Below are positions 55,507 to 64,000 of a DNA stretch of 64,000 bases, piece by piece. Source of the stretch: Nitzschia sp. DOCU1 (Eukaryota; Bacillariophyta; Bacillariophyceae; Bacillariales; Bacillariaceae); contig OX595988.1 in the NCBI GenBank assembly GCA_951394045.1, positions 3,487,352-3,551,351 on the forward strand, written 5' to 3'. A program made the position numbers and the translations under genes. The notes beneath the pieces are model-generated. The model had not been told where the DNA came from, made no database searches, and saw only the letters and a list, made by a program, of their open reading frames with translations. Numbering within the stretch: the stretch's first letter is position 1; each line of letters starts with the position of its first letter.

Positions 55507-57950
55507 GTTTGCTTATGGTTAGCTTGGGGTAGCCAATGTTTTTATGAGAAAGGTGCCGACCAGCCGAAAGGTGCTACGTAGTCATGGTGACGTTCGCAAC
55601 CATCCGATGGATCGAAATCGAAAATCTCGGAGCATCGTAGCGAAAAGGCATCCGTCAGTGGTATTTTCCCCATAGCGGATGCCCTGTCCGCTTACCGAAT
55701 AAGCCCCTTATTGAAGGGCATATGAAACTGGATATCCAGGGACGTACGTACCGGTAGGCCCAAGGGAACACCCACTTCAAGCGCATATCATTGAAGGAAC
55801 GCTGGTATGCGTCTTGGGTGTAGTAGCGCTAATACCGGACGTACGCTTGCAGTGCTGTCGAATGCAATGTCGTAGGCGAAACATTAAATAAAGCAAGGGA
55901 AACGCAACCACTTTGAGAAGCCTCCGCGGTCATATCATACTGCTGAGACTGAGCGACTGTTCGCTTCGCATTCGCTTCGCTTCGTTCAAAAGTACTTCAT
56001 TAGTCTTAACGAAAAGATCTTTCCCCCCATCTGCGTCGCGGGATGGAATGACCATGGTGGCAGAATGAAGAAGACGGTCACTATGGGCGGGGTCATCCTC
56101 CTACACCTGCAAGAACCTCTAGAGTCCGTCCAGTTCATCGAATCCTCGGCATTTCTACTATGCCGCTACCGATCATCGAAGTGTCCAGTTTTCGACTGGT
56201 CGGAACGTTTTTGACGTGAAAGCGCTGGCATTCTTTCACTTGGTGGCAATCTTGTCATGATTAGCATGCTATATCAAATGGATTCGATTCCACGCCATCC
56301 TTGATGAACGAATGGTCTAGGATGTGGACCACCACTGTATGATGATCGTACCGATGATCATGCCATTGGATTCGAATCACCAGCCGCCTCTGGAAAAGTA
56401 GCCGCCGGGACGGGGCGTGATGTGTCATCACTAGCTACTCTGTTGAAAGAGCCGGAGTTTGCTGCTTCTTTCCACCTTCCATTGAGGAGACGAGCCTAAA
56501 TGTATGCATATAATGTTTACATGATTCTTTGCCAGGGACTGTCGATTTGGAAGATTCAGTCCTTATTCGGGGGATTTTCGGACGACTGTTCTATGAGACT
56601 AGTCGAGTGCCTTGAAAAATCCTTACAGGCATATGGCACCCATATCCTGGACATCTGCTATCATCAGCATGGCGGTTCAACTACTGTAGAAGCAAGGGTG
56701 AAATTTGGAAACAAACGCGAAACTTTCCGGGCTTTGTCGATATCAGTCGTAATCCATGCAAGAACGACGACCAGCATAGGAGGGCGCAAAGTTTTCGCAT
56801 GGGCCCCAGCATTGCGTCCCAACTTTGGCAAACGCTGGATTTTTTGGGACACGCGGATAATTTAAAAGACGATGCCAAACGGCTGTTGGGACGGATTGGA
56901 GCTTGGAAGGAGTTTTGCAAGTCAGGATGGGATAGACCCCTCCAGCACGATCATGCCATAATCTTTCAAAGCATCGAGAATGCCAAGCATAAGCTCGGGG
57001 CCCCTAAACAAATGGTTCGGTATTACTATACTCCTTAGCTGGAGGAAGGAATTGATCAGCGCTATGGACAAGACTGTGAAGTGCTTGAACTGGAGTTGAA
57101 GCGAAAGCCGATTGACTACTTCGGACAATAGGGAGGAATTATTAGGTTGTCAAGTAGCAGTCGAACGACAAACTCTCGAAAGGACACCCCACTGTATCCG
57201 AACTCAAAACTAATCGCGCACACCGTATCGATTCCACTTTTCCTAATCTCTTCGCTGGCGATAGCTGGAGGAGAGTAATCCATAATTGACCGCGCAGACG
57301 AATCCAGGCAAGAACGGCGCGGGGCACTCGAGCGCGACGAAAGAGAAGACTTGGATCTGACAAAAATTCGGAAGAATCGCTCGCCTGCGAAGACATTAGA
57401 GGAAAGGTTGAGCCAACCAAAAAAGTTAATCGGATTGCGTTGAGCGGCCAATGATTCTTCATTCGTTGAGAAGGGGAAGCATTGGCTTTGCGGAAAGCAC
57501 GCCGGTGGATTGATTGGCAAAAGGCTGAGCTGGCAGCCCATTTCGCTGAGGAAGGCGTCAACGCCAAGTCCTCCAAACGACGGCAACCAGTCGTTTCTTT
57601 TTGGTTAACCTTTTCATCCGTCCGTCCGACCTGAGGATTCGGCGCGCAAATTTTGGTTTGCCGACCAACGACGATGGGGCTACTACTTCTTTGATGCTGC
57701 CACGGGCAATGCGCCGCCGCAGTGTTCTTGTCTCTTATTCTAAAAGTCCGCCTTTTCATTTTCACCTAAATTACTTTTGGCGGCAGTCATTAAAGTCTAG
57801 CTTATGCTGCTACAGGTGCATACGCTACTTTCCAAAAGACTCATCGAAGCATGAAGGATTCCAGCAGTGTAGTACTTTTGCTTGTGACCGACAACTTAGA
57901 CAGCATCGAATCATTCCTACTCCTCGGAGTACTTTTCTAGAGTGGCGCTT
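55507..57950. other. 2.4-kb region with a doubtful frame at 56799-57131
   Basis: A plus-strand frame from ATG 56799 (MGPSIASQLWQTLDFLGH) runs to a TAG at 57036-57038. It then continues in frame as LEEGIDQRYGQDCEVLELEL to a stop at 57129-57131, suggesting a broken gene of unknown type. A TTCGC-rich run at 55967-55984 resembles the run in the Gypsy LTR. A minus-strand frame at 57142-57759 has no recognisable content. No firm gene. Confidence 0.35.
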
Positions 57951-59393
57951 TCAATTTTGTTTGTTCAAGCGCATGGCACACGACAGTAGCAAGATACCAC
58001 CGACGATAGAAATCGTGATGCCCCAAAAAACCCATGTCCAGTCTTTGGAACCCTCCCAATCCTGAAGGTACTGCTCGATACCCTCGTGGCAATTGTACCA
58101 CGCCAAGGCAACCAAGAAAATGCCCAAGAAGCGGTGAGACCATTCCCAAACCACGCGTTTCAACGGTTTGGAACTAGAATCGGGGTTTTCATTCTGCTTG
58201 TCCGAGACTACTTCGCGCGATTCATCTGCCGACTCTTCGTCTTCCGCCGATCCACGGGAAGTGGAAGTCTTAGTAGGTGATTTGGCAGAAGCTGGCGGTC
58301 GTAAATAACCAGCCAATCCTTGAACCACGACCAAGATCATAATTGTCAAGCCAACCCTGGTGTGGGTATTATCCGTAAAGTGTTCTTCGCCTTCCTTGGA
58401 AACGGCAACCACGCCAAACAAAAAGCCCAAAAGGGTCAATAGGATGCCCACTAGATTGAAGTAGTAGTGCAAATAGTACCAAGATTGATGACCCAAACGT
58501 TTCTGGAGTGGATTGCGCAAGATACTCGCGCCAATGGCCAGAGGGACGAAAATCCCCCAAGCCGTGGCCAAACAGATCCCGTGTGCCACCCACAGATTTT
58601 GGTACGGCTTGGTGGTGTCCAGGATGACGAGACCATTCGCTTCAGCATTTTGACTTGTCACGCTGCTCAACGCGTTCCCAGGATCTGTGGTATCGACCAA
58701 CACAGTGCCTGAGGTAGCGGTACTAGTACTATCGTCCTCAGGAGCGAGGGTGGGGGCAGTATCCGTCGGATCTTCGTCAGCAGGAGTAGAAATAACCGCT
58801 GAAACAGTAGGAGCCTGAGTGGGCTCCGCTACTTCCTGGCAATTCTCGGTAAGCGCCATTTGGAACGATCCGCTGATCTTGTGCTTGCCAGCCCACTGAT
58901 TTCCTGGCAGCCCCACGGCATAAATCCAAGTGCTCGAATCCGTAATCCCCATCTCTGCCAGGTCTTGAGTAAAGGTCAAAATGCTTGTAGTATCATCCGG
59001 TTGTTCGAAAGTAGCACCCTGAAGAGTGCTCGATCCATGGGGTTGTACGCCCGAAGCATCTTCACTGTCCGACGACAGGCTGTAGTACCTCACAGAGGTG
59101 GATACACCATCATTATTCACACGCCCCACCACGGCATCAGAAGGTGTCATCTTGGCTTGACCTTGGCTATTGATTCCAACGCCGATCCATGCCGGCTCCC
59201 CAATAAAGGTCCATTTCATTGAGTAAGTACCCTCAGCGGAGTTCTTCACTTGTTGCAGGTACAATTCTCCATTGCTGTTGGTGACGAGAACGGGACTTGA
59301 GAGACTGCATTGTACAGCAGCATTCGTCTCAGATGCCAAGAAGAAGCCGATCAGAAATGATACGAAGCATGGGCGCGGAGAAGGAACCAACAT
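57951..59393 (-). CDS. DOMON-cytochrome b561 transmembrane protein (480 aa)
   Basis: Predicted membrane electron-transfer protein (CYBDOM family), typically moving electrons from cytosolic ascorbate across a membrane. ATG at 59393. A signal peptide spans residues 1-26 (hydrophobic FVSFLIGFFLA). A DOMON domain (about 28-190; MKWTFIGEPAWIGVGINSQG, then IYAVGLPGNQWAGKH) is outside or lumenal. A Thr/Pro/Asp linker (190-255) leads into a b561 core with five membrane helices at about 267-292, 306-332, 345-366, 418-440 and 452-474. The likely haem ligands are His271, His309, His344 and His420, spaced as in the family. A Ser/Glu-rich loop (369-410) joins the third and fourth helices. The gene is a single exon and complete. 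Confidence 0.92.
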   Translation of the reverse strand: MLVPSPRPCFVSFLIGFFLASETNAAVQCSLSSPVLVTNSNGELYLQQVKNSAEGTYSMKWTFIGEPAWIGVGINSQGQAKMTPSDAVVGRVNNDGVSTSVRYYSLSSDSEDASGVQPHGSSTLQGATFEQPDDTTSILTFTQDLAEMGITDSSTWIYAVGLPGNQWAGKHKISGSFQMALTENCQEVAEPTQAPTVSAVISTPADEDPTDTAPTLAPEDDSTSTATSGTVLVDTTDPGNALSSVTSQNAEANGLVILDTTKPYQNLWVAHGICLATAWGIFVPLAIGASILRNPLQKRLGHQSWYYLHYYFNLVGILLTLLGFLFGVVAVSKEGEEHFTDNTHTRVGLTIMILVVVQGLAGYLRPPASAKSPTKTSTSRGSAEDEESADESREVVSDKQNENPDSSSKPLKRVVWEWSHRFLGIFLVALAWYNCHEGIEQYLQDWEGSKDWTWVFWGITISIVGGILLLSCAMRLNKQN

Positions 59394-61223
59394 GTTTGCT
59401 TCTTATCTTTTTGTTTCGTTTTGAAACTCCTGTGGTTTTATGGGGACGAGGAGTGTGAATCCTATGAGGAATGATGGCGAGGTGAAAAAATGACGGAAGC
59501 ACCACCTCGTCACCAAAAAACAATAGCGCGGGAATGGCGACTGATCGCAAGTGTTCTGCGGGAATAACCTCTTTGGATATTAATACAGGGAACTCTGTTG
59601 CATCTCGTTCAATCCTTATATCTGCAAAGCAATGGGCAGCCGTTGAGTGAGTCGCAAATTGGTGTGGGTGTTAAACATCCGTGTTGCGCCTGTCCTTAAT
59701 GAAATTTCGCGTTTCTTGTCCGTGATGGTAAAATTTAGGAGTTTCAGGTGTGGGCACTGTTTTCGTAAGAAAGTTCAACTCGTTGTTAAGTCGTACGATT
59801 GACGGCGCCAATGCATTGGATGGTGCGCGTCTGATGATGATGCGGGTCTCGTATCATGACGCTCCATCTCAGCGGACCTGACGTATGCCAGCAGAGCTGA
59901 CGGAGTTTACACAATGGATACTACTACTGTACAGAGTAGTCCCGTTGCTAGCCCTGGTTGGACTTGAAATAGGGTGGAGGATCATCCATCATGGTTCACC
60001 GGGATCCTCAAAAGCGCGGTAGATCTGGCCCCTGGCATGCATGTCCAGCCATATCGTTTTGTTTAACAGCCGATGGCCTCGTTCGTCGTCCTCGTCAGTT
60101 CTAGTACTTTCGAGACTCAGCTGCCTTTCCTGGTCAGCGAAAAGTGCGCGCTATCAATTTAGCAGCTACCTGTAGTGCTGTTGCTACTAGCCTTGGTTGG
60201 ATCGTCGTCGTAAAGCCGCTGCATCTTCAAATCGCTAGATGCGGCACGCATATCACGTTCAATCGGTTGGTGCAGCATCCGTAGGGTGGGGCAGAATCGA
60301 CCCTTTTGTGTAATCACATGGTCTCACTCGCTGTCGTCATCGCTGCTGCTTCTGCTGAAAGCGTCCGTGAGAATCTCTCAATGGCGTCGGAAAGTGGATT
60401 TTGGACCTTTTGGTAGATCTTGACGGGATCACCAATAACTGCTTGACTGGCAGAAATCTGGTAGTACTTTGGTGATGACCAAAGATTTGGCAGGGGGGTT
60501 GGTACAGTATTTGACGCTCAGTGAATGGAACGTCGATGCAGTTGTCCATTCATGATACTTGGACAGCGGACAAGACTCGACGCGTGTTGAATGAAGCATA
60601 AAAAGGTTCACCACATTTCCACCTTTGTCATTACCAATGCCAAAGCCGAGAGTCCGATGCAATTATCAACGATTTTCCGGCTGTGCGTCGTATCGTCCGA
60701 CAGCCTTGTCCTTGTACTAACATATGCGATGGACTCGACAATCCGGGAAGGTTGCCCCGACCCGGGCAGCACCACCGCTAGCACATTTGTAGTAGACCGC
60801 GGCAGTAGTATGACCGTCGTAGAAAATGATCACGGCATACAAGTCTTGAAATGAAGTTTGTAACGAAAGCAACGCCGATGGATTCTGCTAGCTCCCCATA
60901 AGTCGATGCGGTGCCAAGTCGTGCCTTGAGAGGAGCTATTGTTGTAACAGTATCATGGAGTAGTAGCAGCGTCGTGACAAGGAGATGCGCTTGAGAAGTT
61001 AGTATCTCATCTCCAGTTCTCGCCATGCCTCTCTAGTCATACGATACACCATGCTCCTGTTATAACGGTAATGACCACCACAACCACCAACGAAACATAG
61101 TAGTAGTCAGTATTGTTGTGCATGACAAGACTTTTGGAACTATAGAGAAGGAGAGCGTTTTCTTCTAGACTTGCTGCTGCTGCTTGTTGTAGTAGGATGA
61201 CCCCGCTCCACGTTCCGCATCAT
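59394..61223. other. 1.8-kb region, no supported gene
   Basis: Frames are short, and their starts and contents are unconvincing (for example 60591-60854). Poly-TAG-like short repeats occur near 61090 and 61180. Nothing else recognised. Confidence 0.4.
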
Positions 61224-61667
61224 TTATTTGAACTTTAGGACTTCAATTTCAAAAATCAATTCCGAATTGGGCATGATCCCCCAAGCTGGAAACCCCCCTG
61301 GTCCATAGGCATAGTCAGGAGTACAATGAATCTTGGCGCACTCTCCTAACGACATGTCAATCACGGATTCATCCCATCCCTTGATGACTTGGCCCATGCC
61401 CTGAAATCGTCATTGACGAGACAAAAGAAGATAGTAGGATGGTGAGACACTAGTCTAGAAACGACGACGATAACACAGCACCAAGCAACATTCAACACAA
61501 CATACCACTTGAAAGGTGAATGGTTCTTGCCCCGGATCCTTGGTACTCCAAAACGGCACCGAGAGGTCTCGATTCTTGCCAAAGCCCGTACAATGCACCG
61601 TCACATGTTGACCCCGTTGCGGCTTGATGCCATTTCCAGCTTTGAGCAATGTCTTGGTGAATCCCAT
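61224..61667 (-). CDS. FKBP-type peptidyl-prolyl isomerase, two exons (112 aa)
   Basis: Exon 1 (61506-61667, ATG at 61667) encodes [29 protein letters not shown] and EPFTFQV. A 105-nt intron (61401-61505) has a GTATGT donor and a TTTCAG acceptor. Exon 2 (61224-61400) encodes [20 protein letters not shown], then [29 protein letters not shown] and TAA. The join is in phase zero and the 112-aa product matches FKBP12 in length and order. The active-site features VIKGWD and YAYG are present. It catalyses cis/trans isomerisation of peptidyl-proline bonds. There is no targeting sequence, so it is probably cytosolic or nuclear. Confidence 0.9.
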
Positions 61668-62351
61668 ATTGGTAGTATAGTGGTAATGCAATGCAATCGA
61701 TCAATGACTTTTGCGACAGACTGCAAACGACCATTGATGACGGCAACAACAAATGCCCGATGGGCCTGAAAAAAGCCACCGCGCCTCCCTCCAAAGATCC
61801 ACCCACCAAAGATTCGCGGTGGTCCTTTTGAGGGCCAATAGGATTTGAGAATGGCAGTCGTATGATTCGAATCATATCTTTGGCCATCTGTCCGTCGGGC
61901 GCTCTCCCGCCAAGGCACTCCCCACCACGCAAAAAGATCGTTCCTTCTTCATCTCATTGACATGATGCCTCTTCTTGATAACCCACTCCATGTCATCCAC
62001 AAACACATTACACACCATGTGACAATTCATACTTTACATTTGAATGAAATCACCATGTACTTGACAAAATGCAGAGCCAGTCTCCGAGAGAAAGACGCTT
62101 GTTGTCGATGACGAGGACTCGTGGGATTTTGCTGCGTAGCAACTTGCGAGTAGCCGCTGCTAGCTAGTAGGAGGATCATGCCGCACTCCTACCGCCACTT
62201 TGCACTCCCACCAGCAACAGCAACGTGCCAGAATCATGCATCCATCCATCGCATGTTGGCGCATTTTCATGGCAACAATCATCCAAACCCAGTGCTCCTA
62301 TTCATTGCACCTCAGAGCTCCTGATCCAACGACACAGCGACTATTACTACC
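61668..62351. other. Divergent intergenic region, nothing recognised
   Basis: Lies between the minus-strand FKBP and the plus-strand glycosyltransferase, so both promoters should be here. Frames overlapping 61492-61932 are readings opposite or alternative to the FKBP exon. Confidence 0.45.
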
Positions 62352-63761
62352 ATGACGAATCCTCACCATCGGCTGGACGAAAAGGTGCAACGCTATGAAC
62401 GCTGGAGACTGACACAGTATCGTTTTCTGGCCGTCCTATTTAGTCTCTTGATGTTGTGGGCCTTGTTATCGACGATGATTTTGATGCGATTGTTTCTAGG
62501 ACAAGCAGGCGTGGGACGAGAATTCAGGATTCATGATCCACAACTACAACAAGACTCGCCACACAAAACGGCCAACTCGTTTGTTACGACAACCGAAAAG
62601 ACAAACGATTCTTTCGCCAACATCGAGAGTACTACTAGTACGAAGCAAAAGCAACTAGAGGATGGCGACGGCAACGAAGAAACCATACCACTCAACAAGC
62701 TGTTGATTGAGAATCGACGAATCTGGAAGTATCCTTTGCAGGGTCAAACACGTCGTTACTATTCCAACCCTAATCGCTTGCAAGAGTTGGTGGCATTGGG
62801 ACCACACTTTTGGACGACACAAAGTCCCTGTCGGATTGCCCGATGGTTTTATCCCACCATCCATGCCAAACCACGATTTCGGGACTGCTCCAATCAGGTA
62901 GAAACAGCAGATCAAAAGCCAAGACGATTGACAGTGAGAACTCTATCACAACTTGAGGACGGAGATACCATCTATGTGACTTTTCTTCGCTTGCAAGATT
63001 TTGTCACGCACATTTTGGATCTGTTGACGGTCGATGTCGTCATCTTGTCGGGGCAAATCCAAAAAGTATCACCAATCGCCGACGAAACCATTTTGCGTCT
63101 TCTTAGTCACCCCCGAGTCCTTCATTGGTTTTGTCAGAACCCAAGTGTATATGGAGGCCCCAACAAGTTTCATGCGAAACTATCGCCCTTGCCGTACGGT
63201 CTGAAGGAAGTAATTCAACTACCCGAAACATTGAATCAGCCTTTACAAGCCTTTGTCAAGATGTTCCTTGAAAGTTTGGAGGCTCCTATTGTCAAGAATG
63301 AAACCATCTTTAGTGGCTTTGTTGGAAGCTCGACTCCACTTCGAGCCGCCTTGATACAAGAGCAACTATTGGCGCCCGACGAGTATATGCGGCGAGTCGC
63401 ACAATCTCAATACATTTTGTCGCCCAACGGCGATCGTCCCGAATGTTTTCGTCACTACGAAGCGATTGGATTGGGAACCATTCCCATTACCGAGTTGGAC
63501 CCTTTCATGTTTCGACACTTGCGCGAAGCGCCCATTGTTTTCAACACTACCGACTGGAATTTGCAGAGCATGCAATATCGACTGCCCACAACGACAACGA
63601 CCACTACGGACACGTCCATGGTCAATAGAAATTTAGTGCTGGAAGAGTATTGGATGGAATACATGGATTGGACGGTGGGGCGGCTATTAACGTGGTGGAA
63701 TGTTGAGGGGCGACGACCAATGCTCGTTCCTGAATTATTTTATGCCGATCATGTGGTCTAG
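62352..63761 (+). CDS. Exostosin-like (GT47-type) type II membrane glycosyltransferase (469 aa)
   Basis: ATG at 62352. A short cytosolic N-terminus (1-23), one signal-anchor helix (FLAVLFSLLMLWALLSTMILM, about 25-45) and a Ser/Thr/Gln-rich stem (50-110) are typical of Golgi glycosyltransferases. The C-terminal catalytic-like part has DGDTIYVTFLRLQDF, VLHWFCQNPS, KLSPLPYGLKEV and then QYILSPNGDRPECFRHYEAIGLGTIPI (about 352-378). The last is the signature of exostosin-like domains, in which a conserved acidic/basic patch binds the nucleotide sugar. It ends with a helical WMEYMDWTVGRLLTWW tail. The sugar donor and acceptor cannot be deduced. It is a complete single exon. Confidence 0.75.
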   Translation: MTNPHHRLDEKVQRYERWRLTQYRFLAVLFSLLMLWALLSTMILMRLFLGQAGVGREFRIHDPQLQQDSPHKTANSFVTTTEKTNDSFANIESTTSTKQKQLEDGDGNEETIPLNKLLIENRRIWKYPLQGQTRRYYSNPNRLQELVALGPHFWTTQSPCRIARWFYPTIHAKPRFRDCSNQVETADQKPRRLTVRTLSQLEDGDTIYVTFLRLQDFVTHILDLLTVDVVILSGQIQKVSPIADETILRLLSHPRVLHWFCQNPSVYGGPNKFHAKLSPLPYGLKEVIQLPETLNQPLQAFVKMFLESLEAPIVKNETIFSGFVGSSTPLRAALIQEQLLAPDEYMRRVAQSQYILSPNGDRPECFRHYEAIGLGTIPITELDPFMFRHLREAPIVFNTTDWNLQSMQYRLPTTTTTTTDTSMVNRNLVLEEYWMEYMDWTVGRLLTWWNVEGRRPMLVPELFYADHVV

Positions 63762-64000
63762 AAGTAGTAGTAGACAGTAGTCAGAGGAGAACCGAACTAA
63801 AAATAAGATACCGATAATAAACGGGATTTTGCTACGTAGGCAACAACTTGCTAGCCGCCACTACGATGACGCCGTACTCCTACTTCAATATGAGGAGCTA
63901 CGCTTGATTCCGAATCGTCACAATGATCCCTAGCTACACCTCATTCGCACCGTTTTCAATAAATTCTACTACATTATCTAAATTCATCGAACCGATTGGC

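Noticed and set aside
61492..61932. 146-aa minus-strand frame
   Set aside because: It overlaps FKBP exon 1 in another frame; the FKBP reading has conserved motifs and good splice sites.
1..64000. CRISPR arrays, rRNA or prokaryotic operons
   Set aside because: No regularly spaced repeats, rRNA segments or operon-like gene spacing were seen; gene structure and elements are eukaryotic.

Overview
The window looks like nuclear DNA of a diatom, most likely a raphid pennate of the Seminavis/Phaeodactylum kind; this is an inference. Genes are compact and nearly intron-free. Membrane-anchored leucine-rich-repeat (LRR) proteins carry the diatom-typical LTGTLPESWSQ repeat, and the Copia elements resemble the diatom CoDi group. 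No rRNA, tRNA or CRISPR was found.

Layout. (1) 0.6-19.6 kb: a tandem array alternates a lineage-specific 'A family' of about 210 aa (two intact adjacent copies, one intact divergent copy, one pseudogene) with LRR genes (two intact, one broken, one fragment). A young Ty1/Copia element, Copia-1 (4870-11547), splits the array. (2) 20.4-26.8 kb: a hypothetical gene is followed by a second young Copia element, Copia-2 (21286-26818). (3) 27.7-41.4 kb: a COG0523/ZNG1-type zinc-metallochaperone GTPase, two small paralogous unknown genes, a glycine-zipper protein, a polyalanine protein with a probable extra 5' exon, and an 89-aa gene. (4) 42.1-55.5 kb: three tandem NmrA-like NAD(P)-binding genes. The upstream region of the second copy has been hit by a Ty3/Gypsy element (45927-51288) and by a 1.07-kb inverted-repeat DNA element (51380-52445). 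The first copy preserves the empty sites. (5) 57.9-63.8 kb: a DOMON-cytochrome b561 protein, a two-exon FKBP prolyl isomerase and an exostosin-like type II membrane glycosyltransferase.

All three LTR elements lie on the minus strand. Their LTR pairs are identical by eye and each has a matching target-site duplication, so they inserted recently. In both Copia elements gag and pol are in the same frame, separated by one UGA with no further stop. Copia-2 pol has no ATG before its protease motif, which argues for stop-codon readthrough. Copia-2 also has a perfect 12-nt complementarity between the site directly next to its 5' LTR and a segment inside the LTR that starts at the base after the pol stop codon. 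That is the layout expected for self-primed reverse transcription (Tf1-like). Copia-1 instead shows a primer site matching the D-arm of initiator tRNA-Met. The Gypsy copy carries an in-frame UAG in gag and a frame change inside the protease, despite identical LTRs.

Much of the intergenic DNA (notably 29-31.4, 34-36.4, 52.5-54.5, 55.5-57.9 and 59.4-61.2 kb) holds no gene that can be supported by reading.
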